Below, piece after piece: positions 21,321 through 31,988 of a DNA stretch of 64,000 nucleotides. Origin of the DNA: Crocodylus rhombifer (taxonomy: Eukaryota; Chordata; Crocodylia; Crocodylidae). Position numbers and translations under genes: made by a program. Where the stretch lies: assembly GCA_038503035.1 (NCBI GenBank), contig JAVSML010024320.1, positions 186,001-250,000 of the forward strand, read 5' to 3'. The stretch's first letter is position 1; the number at the start of each line of letters is the position of its first letter. Under the pieces are notes generated by a model. It saw only the letters and a program-made list of their open reading frames with translations, did not search any database and had not been told where the DNA came from.

Positions 21321-21479
21321 ACTTAAACACCAACACAGGAAGGAAATATCTCTTAGTAGAGGCATCTTCAGCCAAGCAGACAAAACCCATGGCAAAAACC
21401 AATAGCTCAAAGTTGAAGGAAAAAAAAATTCACACTGGAGTTAAGGCAAAGATTTTAACTGTAATCTGAGGAAAAAACT

Positions 21480-22397
21480 TGTTGGGGGTTGTGGCGGCTC
21501 AGTAGGGGGCTCTCCTGTGCTGAGCCACTGACCTCACTGCGCCTGACCACCTTCCAGGCTCCGAGTGCCTCCCTGGGGATGTCTTACATCTGGCCGACCT
21601 CCTTCCTGGAGCACACCCACGAGCCTGGGGTTAGCGTGCCACCAACCAGGGTCTGGAGTGATCCTGGCTCTGTTTCCCCTCAGAAACACAGGCCTGGTAG
21701 CCCTCGAGGGTACTTGACCCATTTCAGGAACTTGGGGTACTTCCCTCAGTTTGAAGCATAAATAGTGGTCTCCCTTAGTCAGCTGAACCAAAGGGACCCC
21801 AAGGCATAATCTATCTCCTCTCCCAATAAGTTTCCCGCACTAGGTGCAAAGGAGAACTTTATTGGTTACGAGTAGGGTTGGAATAGGGAACAAGGTAGAG
21901 CAATATCAGAGAAAACCCATAGAGCAAACATGGTGGTTGGGTAGCCTTTGATCACGCATCTGAGTTACTGAAAGCTATATATCTAATTAAACCTCAGTTT
22001 CAAGAGACAGAGCAAGTTTCAGATGGTCCAGCTCTTCTCTCTCTGAGTTTTCATCATTGCTACTCTGCCTCCTCCTAGGGAGTCCTTAACTTATAGAGAC
22101 CTTATGACCTCATTTACCTGGTCCAATGGAGGCCAGCACCTGTTGGCTGCCAGCCAACCAATTTGAAATGCATCACTAGTTGCCAGGCAGACTGGCAGGG
22201 TCTCTAGCCCCCTCCCAGTCAGGTTGGCATTGCTTAGAACAATAGGGAGCGTAAACCTCTCACCCAGGTATGTGATGCCAGTCAAATAGGCAGAGGGAGC
22301 AGGTTTCACCCCTCCCTCAGGAATGTATCCAACTCAGGTTACCTGAAAAGATGGGATGTCTGCCCTCTGAAGGGCCTATTTTAACCAAATTGTCACA
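21480..22397 (-). mobile_element. Solo LTR, 918 bp, minus strand
   Basis: Read on the minus strand it begins TGTGACAATTTGG and ends CCACAACCCCCAACA, with TG...CA termini. A TATA-like CTCTATAAGTTAAGG sits at about 22085-22099, and AATAAAGTTCTCC (plus-strand TTTATT at 21858-21863) is a polyadenylation signal followed by a long U5-like tail. The order U3, TATA, AATAAA is correct. No internal retroviral or Gypsy genes flank it. I could not see a clean 4-6 bp target duplication (AAACT and TAGAA flank it), and superfamily is open between Gypsy and endogenous retrovirus. Confidence 0.6.
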
Positions 22398-22727
22398 TAG
22401 AAGAGTTTTTGGGAGAGACAGAGGTGGCCTTCTGCCACAGAGTTTTCCATCCAAACAATTTTGCATGGATCTCTAAGTTAAGTTGTAGTTCAACCATGTG
22501 TTTTGCACAAAGCAGGACTGGATGATGATAATGGTCCCAGCTGGTCTTAAGTCTATGTCTACTTGGGATTTTCATGCAATATATATATTTTTGAACCCTA
22601 AAAGTAGTTTATGGTTCCATCCACTGGCCCAACAAAGATATGCCCAAGTTTTCTGTCAGCGATGGGTTGGGAACACAGTGAACTGAAAAAGAAGTTGTTT
22701 GTTCTTTATGCTCTTCAAATAGGGCTA

Positions 22728-23112
22728 GATTATTAGATTATGAAGGCAGGAAGGAACACTGTAATCTTCTCATCTGGCCTCCTGCCTAACACAGGGCATA
22801 ATACTTCCTTGAATTCAAATCTTGCTTCAACTAGAGAGAAAAACCCACACATGCAATCATTAAAAATTGCTAATGTGATAGAATCCACCACAACCTTTGG
22901 TAAGATGTTCCAATGATTAATTACAATAATTATGAAAAAATTGCATCCAATTTCTAGTCTGTATTTGTCTAGTTTCAACTTTCAGCTGCTGGAACTTTAG
23001 GTTGAAGAGCCAATAATTAACATTTTTCTTCTCATGCAGGTGATCAAATCATTCTTTTACCTTCTCTTGGCTAAACTAAATAAAATAAGCTCCCAGGGTC
23101 TTTCACTATAAG
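22728..23112 (-). mobile_element. Old CR1-like 3' end
   Basis: Reversed CR1 3' words run in order: AGGAAGGAACACTGTAATC, CATCTGGCCTCCTGCCTAAC, ATAGAATCCACCACAACC, then TCTAGTCTGTATTTGTCTAG and CTTTCAGCTGCTGG. Divergence is high, so this belongs to an older CR1 lineage than the copies with GAAACTATG tails. Confidence 0.6.
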
Positions 23113-23671
23113 TAGGGTGACCATATGTCCAGGATTGGCTGGGACAGTCCCAGATTTCAGATGCTGCCTCAGCATCCTGGCCATTGGAGAAAACTGAAGC
23201 AAAAGTCCCAGATGGTGCGGACATGCCTGCATGTGCTCGGCTCTGGAGGCAGGAGCTGGGCACATGCAGGCAAGTTTGAGCCAATCTGGGTTCTTTGCTT
23301 CATTTTTCTCCAGGGAGTCCAATCAGTGGATGGGTTGCTCTCTGGTTTGGACCTTGTTGGTCTGTGTGTGGAATCACTTTTACAGTAGAGTTGGGGTGGG
23401 GAGGAGGAACTGTAGGGGTGTGTGTGTGTGTGAGTGTGTGTGTGTGCACATATACACACATTTGCATTTCAGTGTCCTGTCAGGCCCCATTTCTTGTAGC
23501 TGCAAGGTTGCGGTGGTGGTGTATGTGCATGTCATACTGTCCTGTTCAGCCCAACTTCTGGGACCCAAGGGATCCGGGGGTTGGGGTGGGGTGGAGGGGT
23601 GCATGTGTGTGCTGACTCCCCCCTGGTGCTCCCCCATCCCTGATTTCCCTCAAATTATTATGGTCACCTTC
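23113..23671. mobile_element. Non-autonomous DNA transposon, GGGTGACCATA ends
   Basis: Left end TAGGGTGACCATATGTCC; the right end reverse complements to AAGGTGACCATAATAATTTG. The following GGGACAGTCCCAGATTTCAG and internal CATGCCTGCATGTGCTCGGC against GCACATGCAGGC show inner inverted repeats. A TG-rich simple repeat lies at about 23418-23456. No transposase is present. Confidence 0.55.
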
Positions 23672-24507
23672 GCAGGACACTAAGGTGTTCTGCTCCTTTA
23701 AGGGCTGAAACTGCTAGGAAGAGAGCCCCAGCAGTCAGTCAGGACCCCCCCCACAAGCTGCGGTTTACCAAGGCAGCCAGAATGAGATAGTTGGCACACA
23801 CCTGCCAGTGGTCAACTGACCAGAAGGGCCAGGGTCTGGCACATATGTAAACCCCAGGGCTGGGACCAGGAAGGCAGTTCTCTGCCAGTGGCCAAAAGGG
23901 AAGGAGCTCTCCTAGAGGAAGCAAAGGGGAGAGGCCTGACTGCAAGTTTAGCTTCTGGTAATGTTAAGGGACAGAGCATGCCCTGTGCAGCTTGAGTTAT
24001 GTTATAGCCTAGGGGCTTGCATGTTCATTTCTGCTATAAGTCCAGTGGTTTGGGCTGAGGTTATTGGGGGAAGGAGGAGGACTCATTGGGGGCCCACTAT
24101 AGTGTGGGGACCCCAGCACCAGGGAGGATGCAGTATTTGGGGTGCACATGCCCCGGTGCCAGAGAGGGCGCAGTGTTCAGGGGTGAACAGACCCTGGCAC
24201 CAGAGGGCGCACTGGCAAGAGTGGAGAGCCCAGCGCCGAGGGGTGCAGAGAGAGACAGGGCTGCGGAGAGCCCAGCGCCAAGGGGCACAGAAAGAGAGAG
24301 AGAGACAGGGCTGCAGGGAGCCCAGTGACAACCCGAGGCCAAGTGAAACCAAGGCCTCAGAGGGACACTGTAGGAATACCATCTGTAAGGCTTGGGGCAT
24401 AGTAAAGGGGCAGTTTGGAGCCACGTATTTAGCCCATAAGGCTGAGGGTGTCCCGAGACATCCATTTTGAAACGAAGCCCACAAGGAGTCCGAGAACCCA
24501 CAGGGTT
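23672..24507 (+). mobile_element. LTR-like GC-rich unit, left part (right part 27287-27463)
   Basis: Removing the CR1 at 24508-27286 joins this to 27287-27463 across a shared GGGTT. The joined unit begins near TGTTCTGCTCCTTTAAGG and ends CCCATCCCGTGACA, which resembles a chromovirus-type LTR terminus. It contains a (CATATGTAAACCCC) TATA-like region and a purine-rich tandem array. Terminal symmetry is incomplete (no TGTSACGGG at the left end), so LTR identity is a guess. Confidence 0.32.
24224..24331 (+). repeat. Short tandem repeat of 42-51 bp unit
   Basis: Two full units, 24224-24265 and 24266-24316, share GAGAGCCCAGCGCC and GAGAGACAGGGCTGC; a third begins at 24317 (GGAGCCCAGTGACA). The second is longer because of an expanded GA run. 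Preceding (C)ACCAGAGGGCGC words (24132-24211) look like a related, more diverged array. Confidence 0.7.
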
Positions 24508-24583
24508 ACCCTCCTGCTAGCTGACACCAACCCAGACAGTGGGGCTCACAGAAACGTAGTGGGACCCAACGCATGGCTGGACG

Positions 24584-25132
24584 GTGACTATCAAGGGCTA
24601 TAGGCTGTACAGGAGGAACAGGACAGAGAGGAAAGGTGGGGGTGTGGTTCTCTATGTCAAGGAGAAATACACATCCTCAATAAGTAGCACAAGGTCAGTG
24701 GAGGGGCACACTGAAGTGCTCTGGGTTAGAATACAAGGAACTCGAGGGGAAAGGGACTTAACAGTGGGAGTCTACTACAGACCACCCAACCAAGGCGAAG
24801 CGCTAGACCGGGAATTCTTAAGTCAACTCACGGAGGTAGTTAGGTCAAACGACGTGGTCATCATGGGTGACCTGAACTTTCCAGACATCTGCTGGGAAGA
24901 GCAGTCAGCCAGGTCTGACCACTCACATAGGTTCCTAGCCAAGATACAGGACCTCCATCTAACCTAGGAGGTGTACAGCCCCACCAGTGGAGATGCCTTG
25001 TTTGACCTGGTACTGGCCATGGGTGATGATCTGGTGAGGGGTCTGTGGGTGCTCGACCACCTGGGTGACAGCGATCATCGCCTGCTAGAATTCATCATCC
25101 AGTGCAAGGTGGCAAAAAGGCAGCAGCCCTAG
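24584..25132 (+). pseudogene. CR1 ORF2 AP-like endonuclease fragment
   Basis: The frame carries GGGVVLYVKEKY, VGVYYRPPNQ, VVIMGDLNFPDICWEE (the D-x-N motif of apurinic endonuclease-like nucleases) and, past a TAG at 24965-24967, LGDSDHRLLEF with the S-D-H catalytic triad end at 25070-25078. This nuclease nicks target DNA to prime reverse transcription. The N-terminal catalytic Asn/Glu part lies upstream of the 5' truncation or is lost. A second TAG at 25130 ends the frame. Upstream 24546-24583 still encodes LTETxWDPTHGWTV with a stop at the Trp position. Confidence 0.85.
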
Positions 25133-25225
25133 ATTTCAGGAGGGTGGACTTCAGTGAGCTAACGAGAATAGTCAGGGAAGCGGAGGTCCCAGAGGGAAGG
25201 GGAGCCAGGTGTCCAAGAAAAGTGG

Positions 25226-26949
25226 GTGTTCCTTAAGGAGACGATCCTCCAAGCCCAAAGGGAGGTAATCCCAACACTGATCAAAGTGGGCAAGAGGGCG
25301 CAAAAGCCCCCATGGCTCACCAAAAGCATACGGGAATGTCTCCTAGCTAAAAAGGAGGCGTACACCCAATGGAAGGGCGGAGCCATCACCAGAGAGGACT
25401 ATACCTTGGTTGCTCAGGCCTGCAGGGGGGCAATCAGGAAGGCCGAGGCAGAGATGGAACAGGGACTAGCTACCTGGATCAAGGACAACAAGAAGTCCTT
25501 TTTTAAATACATAGGGGGTAAAAGGTGATACTGGGTAACATGGGGCCTCTGCAAGGTACGCTAGGAAATCTGGCCGTCACACCAGACAACAAAGCTAACC
25601 TATTTAACAATTTCTTTGCCTCCATTTTTCTGAGCAGGGACCGGGTCACCTCCTGCACAAGGACCCCCGTAGGCCCCAGAGGAGGTGCACCCAGGCCTAG
25701 GGTCAGTAAAGATCTAGTTAGGAAACTTCTGGAGGGACTGGACATATTTAAACCAGCTGGTCCTGACAAACTCCACCCCAGAGTGCTGAGGGAATTAGCA
25801 GAGGTCATTGTGGGACCCCTGACATGGCTTTATGACACCTCATAGTGCTCTGGTGTGGTGCCAGAGGACTGGAAAAGGGCCAATGTGGTTCCCATGTTCA
25901 AAAAAGGGAGGAAGGAGGACCCAGGAAACTATAGGCCAGTTAGTCTTACTTCGATCCTGGGGAAGCTTTTTGAGAGAGTTATCCTGGCACATGTCCGTGA
26001 GGGGCCAGCAAGGGAGATTATGCTTAGGGGCAACCACCATAGGTTCATTCAAGGCACGTTCTGTCAGACCAACCTGGTGGCCTTCTATGAGCAGGTCACA
26101 AAATCCTTAGATGCAGGAGTAGCAGTGGATGTAGTCTTTTCTGGACTTTAGGAAGGCCTTCGACACTGTCTCTCACCCATTCTCATTAAAAAACTGTGGG
26201 ACTGTGGCATTGACACCTACACAGTCAATTAGGTCACTAACTGGCTGGAGGGTCGCACCCAGAGAGTGGTGGTGGTCGGGTCCTATTTGACATGGCGGGA
26301 TGTGGGCAGTGGGGTTCCACAGGGCTCGGCCCTCGGGCCCGCACTGTTCAACATCTTCATTAGCGACTTGGACGAGGGGGTAAAAAGCACCCTGTTCAAA
26401 TTTTCAGATGACACTAAGATGTGGGGGAAAGTGGGCATGCTAGGAGGGAGGAATAAGCTGCAATTGGACCTAGACAGGTTACAGGGGTGGGCGGATGAGA
26501 ACAGGATGGGTTTCAACACTGATAAGTGCAAGGTGATGCACCTGGGGAGGAAGAATCAGCACCATACCTACAGGCTGGGGAACTCCCTTCTCGTCAGTGC
26601 AGAGGCAGAAAAGGATCTTAGAGTCATCATTGATGCCAAAATGAACATGGACCGGCAGTATGGGGACACGGTCAGGAAGGCCAACTGCACCTTGTCATGC
26701 ATCCACAGATGCATCTCAAACAGGGCCAAGGAGGTGATCCTCCCCCTCTATGCGACACTGGTCAGGCCGCAGTTGGAGTACTGCATTCAGTTCTGGGTGC
26801 CGCACTTCAGGAGGGATGTGAACTACATGGAGAGGGTCCAGAGGAGGGCCACTCACATGATCAGGGGGCAGCAGGGCAGGCCCTACGAGGAGAAGCTAAG
26901 GGACCTGAACCTGTTCAATCTCCACAAGAGAAGGCTGAGGGGGATCTAG
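25226..26949 (+). pseudogene. CR1 reverse transcriptase pseudogene
   Basis: The connector KSIRECLLAKKEAYTQWKGG runs to 25528. Then, in frame with 25525-26151, come VVPEDWKRANVVPMFKKG and EDPGNYRPVSLTSILGKLFE (fingers), and QTNLVAFYEQVT. Relative to the 10560-11225 copy, one extra T near 26136 and one missing C near 26178 break DFRKAFDTVSH. A TAG at 26230 follows. From 26233 the frame is open: GSGVPQGSALGPALFNIFIS, catalytic F-S-D-D at 26401-26412 (Ser where CR1 usually has Ala), then [17 protein letters not shown]. It is lost at about 26945 near LRGDL. Normal function would be target-primed copying of CR1 RNA; this copy cannot do it. Confidence 0.88.
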
Positions 26950-27286
26950 TGGCCATTTACAAACTAGTCAGAGGGGACCAGCAGGCACTGGGGGAGTCCC
27001 TGTTCCCCCGAGCACTACCAGCAGTGACCAGGAATAACAGTCACATGCTGGCAGAGGGTAGATTTAGGCTAGATTTCAGGAGGTGCTACTTCACGGTCAG
27101 GGCATGGATCTGGAACCAACTTCCAAGCGAAGTGGTGCAGGCTTCTACCCTGGGGGGCTTTAAGAAGAGGTTAGATGAACACTTTGCCGGGGTCGTTTGA
27201 CCCCAGTACTCTTTCCTGCTGTGGCAGCAGGTCGGAATTAATGATCTGCTCAGGCCCCTTCCAACCCAACCAACTATGAAACTATG

Positions 27287-27463
27287 GGTTCAGTGGGGTC
27301 CATCAGGACCATGTCCAACTAGACTTGAAGGCAGCCTCCCTATTTATTACAATTACACTAAGACATGGCGGGCGAGAAAAGAGGGTGCCCATCGGGCCAA
27401 ATTGGCACGGTCAAGGGGCCTTAGGGGTATCACAACCATCCTTGTGGTCCCCATCCCGTGACA
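27287..27463 (+). mobile_element. LTR-like unit, right part
   Basis: Right continuation of 23672-24507 after the CR1 insertion, ending ATCCTTGTGGTCCCCATCCC then GTGACA. A reversed AATAAA is present at CTATTTATTAC (about 27338-27348), which would suit the opposite strand, so orientation is not settled. Confidence 0.3.
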
Positions 27464-29794
27464 TCACCCTAACCAAAAAGAAAGATTGCCAGCCTCTTAA
27501 TTATTCTAGCTCTTCTCTGAAGCCTTCCCAGTTGATTCCCTTCCTGAATTCCGAACACAGAAGTGGGCATACAGAAGAAATATAATTTAACCACTCCTGC
27601 TAGTGTTTCCTGCAAAAGCCTGGGCCTTCCATGATAAGGTGTGGACATATGATTAATTTACCAAAAGGTAGAAGCAGGTAGGAATTTACATCAGGTGCTC
27701 AATGCCAGCTGTTCATTTGCATAGTCTTTACCCTTTGCTAGGTTGAACCTAACACAGGAGCTTACCCTTCTTTCACTGGGGTACAACCAGACACACGGGC
27801 AGTTACCACTCAGGAATAAAAGGGACAATAATTTGCTGCTGGCTTATTCCAGTAGCAAGTTTTGATACTTCCCATGCCCGCTCAGCTGCACTGGCTAGTA
27901 TATTTTGAGAGACCTTGGATTCTCGATTACTTGCCCATATGCTTCAGGTGCGTAGGGAGAGGAGTAGCTTGCGTGAGTCCCTCATGTATTCCCATGTGCC
28001 TGGACCAAAAGGAAGCTTTGTTGCAGAAAGATTAAGTGACCTCCTCAAGCTCACACAGCATGCCAAAACAAAGCCATGCAGAGAAGCCAGCCATGCAAGG
28101 AACTTCAGCCTCTCAGTCCTGTGTTAGAACTGCTCTGGCCATGAATTCTTCTAGGCACAAGGCCAACAGGCTCATGCCATACATCTTATTTTAAATTAAA
28201 AGTGTGTATTGTTATCTATAATTATGATGTTATAAGCCATTCTTATCAGTTACAATGCAGCTACAGAAAATGATTTAATTGTATGGGACCACTTTGCCCC
28301 TCACAGCAAGCACATAACGCTTATTAGCTTCTGTGGGAGTTATGTGCACATAACTGTGTGAGAAATGAATATACCCCTTTGATTACAATAAGGTTATAAG
28401 CAGCAGGAGTCCATTATGATTAGCAGTAAAATGAAGAATTTTGCATAAATCATAAATGTTACCTTATAATTTCCATTCTTCCCTCTCCTTTTCTCAGGGT
28501 GCATCTGTGAATTTATATTTTGCCCTAACACAGGCACTTTGTGACAGTCCTAAAAAAACTATTGTTCAGATGAATTTTCTGATTCCTCCTTTTTTAATTT
28601 CCAAAGGATTAATTAAAGGGGGGGCAAGGAGCCCCTCCTAAAATATATTAAAAGCTCTCAGTGATATTTGCATGAAGTTTCTACTTCCCTTCACAGCCAT
28701 AGAGAAGGCATCTTACTCCTTTTACTCTGTCCTCTGATGGGGACTGTATACCTCCTGACCTCAGATTGTCTCCAGTCCTGGGAAGGATTTTAGGGTGATG
28801 AATGTAATGAAAATCCATGTGAAGATACTGTTTGGATTTGGGTTGAGGGAGGGTCTCCCTTTTTTTAAACCTGACTCTCAGTGTCCTTAATTTGTACACC
28901 TGATACTGGTTACTGTTGACATTAGACTAAATGGACAACTTGGTTGACCTAGTATGCCAGTTCCTATGATCCATGCGTGTCCCTTGCTTCGAACTGGCAG
29001 TTCAAACATATTCATGTGACTCATAGGAGCCTAAAGTGCTCAGAATTTTCCTTTGCAATTACATAAGAAACGTCTGCTGTGAGGATGGGGAATTAAAAAC
29101 AAACAGTCAAGAACCTTGGCACTTCAGCTGGAATTATTTATCCCAGCAAAAGAGCTAGCTTTTCTCTCCTGAATTAATATGCAAATGAACATAAGCAACA
29201 CTTCCCACAAGCAGGTTCAAAATTATGTCCTGCAGAACTATGTTCTGAACATTTAGTAGAACTATTATTAGCATTGTTTCTGCTTCTTTTGGTTTGTTCC
29301 CCGCCTCGATTCCTGCTTTTCTGCAGATTAGAAACCTGCTTCCATAGGATGACAGATTTTGCATGGGATTCCAGCAAATGGGCCTGGACTCTGTGCTAAA
29401 TTGTGCTCCGTCAAGCAGGTTTCTACCCAGTACGTTGCCTCGGGACTTGGTCAAACGAGGTTGCATGGTGTACAATTAGTGTGTGTACCAATCATTGCCC
29501 TCTTGAATGGAACATTACCGGATCCGCTTCAAGAGTATATGATAGGCCCAATCCATTTCACAGCCAATGAACGGAGTTGTTTCACTGGTTTAAATGAAAA
29601 TTAAATTAGCGTGTGAGTTAAGTGAGGATAGAAGCTTGACTAAGAAATGGAGGTTCTCCTAAGTTGAAGCCATCGTTGTCATTCCTGCTGCTGTTGAAGG
29701 CAGTGGATTTTCTCCTGGAAGTTAATGAAGTTACTCTGATATAAAGTCAGTGCTTCACAGTGCCATCTTTAGAATGACAGCTATGGTGTCTTCG
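27464..29794. other. No gene; one weak SINE trace
   Basis: Unclassified AT-rich sequence. At 28025-28075 AGATTAAGTGACCTCCTCAA followed by GCTCACACAGCATGCC resembles a reversed MIR-type SINE core. No other repeat is recognised and the short frames have no domains. Confidence 0.45.
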
Positions 29795-29900
29795 GTTTGA
29801 TCTAAACTATGTATTTGTGCTAGCACAACTACATTGGCTAAGGGTGTTAGAAAAGATTATGGCCACTCTCTGACATCACATTTGCCAAAACCTTGAGCAG
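29795..29900. mobile_element. Possible MITE fragment related to 37010-37255
   Basis: TTTGATCTAAACTATGTATT and then GTGCTAGCACAACTACATTG resemble the start of the family at 37010-37255. Only the left part is visible. Confidence 0.22.
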
Positions 29901-31149
29901 TCTGGAAACAGCTAGTAGGAGAGGGCTTCTGCTAGTTTAGCTAATCCCATTTGGGAACATCTTCTGCAATATGGGCTGTTTCCCGTGGTTAGGGCAGTTC
30001 CTTGGACAGGGGTCAGAAACGTACAGCTTATGCAGCCATTGGCTCCAACATAGCTATGCTATATTGAAAATAACCCTTTTACTTAGTGTAAGAGAAGTAT
30101 GAGGTAGTGGTGAGTTGGATCACTGCTTTTAGATTTCTCTAAGAATTATATAGAATGACCCACAATAAAACCAAGTATGGCATCACCTTATCACTTCTCC
30201 AAACACCTAAAAAAATACTCTTGTGAATCTGGTGCTTCAACTTTTAAAAGGGAAAAGACAAGGTTTTATTGGTGTTGCCTGTTTGGTCACATTTCTTTTT
30301 CTAAAAGACAGCATCCCAGATGTAAAGTAACATGTCCTTTGCATACTTTGTAACATATATTATAAAGTATATAGTGTAGTGACAGCTATCACTAGATGTA
30401 AGATGGTAAAATGATTTCCATTATAAAAAGGCTCATTTTCAGATGGTCCCAACTTGTAAAACATGCAGCTCTTGGTCTGAAATTTTCCATGCTTGGTGAA
30501 TAATTTTGAAAAGTTTACATATAAATGCTTCAGACTACCTTTGAGGGAGAATGAAAACAGAATACATTTTCCCCATTATATCTTGTGACCCTTTTCAACA
30601 GCCCTTACTGTCAAAATGGCTGACATTTGAGAGCTGTGATTTGGCATGGAAATAGCTCTGACTAAGCTGCAGTGGCCAGCCTTATTGTGGAGGAAATTGA
30701 TTTTTATTTCACTGAGTTATGCATACTTGAAAACCTCATACCAAGCATGCACTATAAAGGGTTCCCCCTTCCCCCACTAAGCTCATTATGGACTTGAGCT
30801 TGGAAAGACTGGTACACAAGCTTAAACGATATATACTGTGAGTAGACCTGTTGGCTTTGACAGTGCTACTCTCATTGTCTAACACTGAAGAATGTGCATA
30901 AGTCCATGTATGATATGGGTCCAGCCCTGTCCCTAATACTTCACATCTATGCTTCATTAATTTAGATACATAATGAACTGGATGTTCCTTGGACTAGCTC
31001 TGAATAAATCTAGACAATGCTGAGGAACTCTAAATATGATCAAAGAGAGAAACTTCCTCCTGTTTCTCAATTCACCCAAAAAAGCTCCTTTAACTGTCAG
31101 GTACCATGCCCAACCCAGGTAAACAAGAAGTCCTTTGTTTTATTACAAC
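29901..31149. other. No gene recognised
   Basis: AT-rich unclassified sequence. The last 8 bp, ATTACAAC (31142-31149), is the left target duplication of the next element. Confidence 0.55.
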
Positions 31150-31980
31150 TAAGGCTATGCAAAATTTCACTGGCTGTTTAATTTTGATGCTGTTTTGACT
31201 TCTTTTGAACTTGAAACAGTGAAATCGAAATGAAAGGCTTCGAAACAGCCTCAAAACGAAATGAGGGCAGTTGAAAAGTTTCAAAAGTTTTGAAACATTT
31301 CAAGTTTTGAAGCTGGGGTTGCTTGCAGGGAAACAGAAACAAAGGAGGGGGAGGGAGGATAGCGGGGAAGGACTGCTCTCATAGTGACTGTGTAGCTGGC
31401 CAGTGACTGTGGTCCTTTCCAATCCCAGTGCTCTGGGGGAGGGATGGAAAAACAGCAAAAAAAGCAGCTTTGTTTGAACTGAGCTTTCTCTGTGCCTTCA
31501 CACTTAAAAGTGACACAAGTTTTGTTCTGAACAGTTTGAGGTGCAGTTTCCCAGAAACCTCTTCACCTATCTCCTTGCAACCTGGCAGGCTTCATGGCCT
31601 CAGCAGGGGCTACCATGCCTGCAGTTTTCACCCTGCTGTGCCTTAACACACACACAGTCACACGTGTCACAAGTTTTGCTTGTCAGCAGCCTGTGGTGCA
31701 GTTTCCCAGAAAGCCTTGCACCTATCTCCTTAAAACTTGGCAGGCTGTATGGTCTCAGAAGGGACTACCATCCCTGCAAGTTTCATCCAAAGCAGGCAAG
31801 AAATGACAAAGTTATAGGCAGTTTCATGCTTCCCCATTGTAGCCTATGGGTGAAACAGCGAACAGTCAAAACAGCTGTTTTGACAAAATGAAACAGAACA
31901 GTGTTTTTGAAATGAAACACTTTCCCATCCAAACAGCTAATGGAAGTTGAAATGAAACAGTGCTGTTTTGCACAGCCCTT
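31150..31980. mobile_element. Non-autonomous hAT element with intact 8-bp target duplication
   Basis: The element is 831 bp. The left end TAAGGCTATGCAAAAT and the reverse-complemented right end AAGGGCTGTGCAAAAC agree at 12 of 16 positions. ATTACAAC is repeated exactly at 31142-31149 and 31981-31988, the 8-bp duplication typical of hAT transposition. Both ends align with the ends of the 13527-18195 hAT copy, so this is a deletion derivative lacking the transposase. Long AAACAG/CTGTTT-rich inverted words lie just inside both ends. Confidence 0.82.
31511..31811 (+). repeat. Two-copy tandem duplication, 154-bp period, inside the hAT derivative
   Basis: The block starting at CACAAGTTTTGTTCTG (31514) recurs at CACAAGTTTTGCTTGT (31668), followed in both by GTGCAGTTTCCCAGAAA, CACCTATCTCCTT and TTGGCAGGC-like words. 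The longer hAT copy has one full unit plus the tail of another near 17651-17810. Confidence 0.75.
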
Positions 31981-31988
31981 ATTACAAC

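Larger units (their letters stand above)
24508..27286 (+). mobile_element. CR1 LINE with endonuclease and reverse transcriptase remnants (2.8 kb)
   Basis: This is the longest CR1 in the window. Order: endonuclease (24530-25132), connector (25226-25528), reverse transcriptase (25525-26949), C-terminal block to about 27200, and 3' tail CAACTATGAAACTATG ending 27286. GGGTT occurs at 24503-24507 and 27287-27291, a possible target duplication that would set the 5' truncation at about 24508. Stops (24965, 25130, 25843, 26230) and frameshifts break the reading frame. Confidence 0.9.

Noticed and set aside
21480..22397. A complete provirus next to the LTR
   Set aside because: No gag, pol or env-like frame and no second LTR lie within several kilobases on either side; it is a solo LTR.
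23957..24501. Frames of 80-169 codons on both strands
   Set aside because: They lie in the GC-rich LTR-like unit and tandem array; their low-complexity repeats mirror the DNA repeat.
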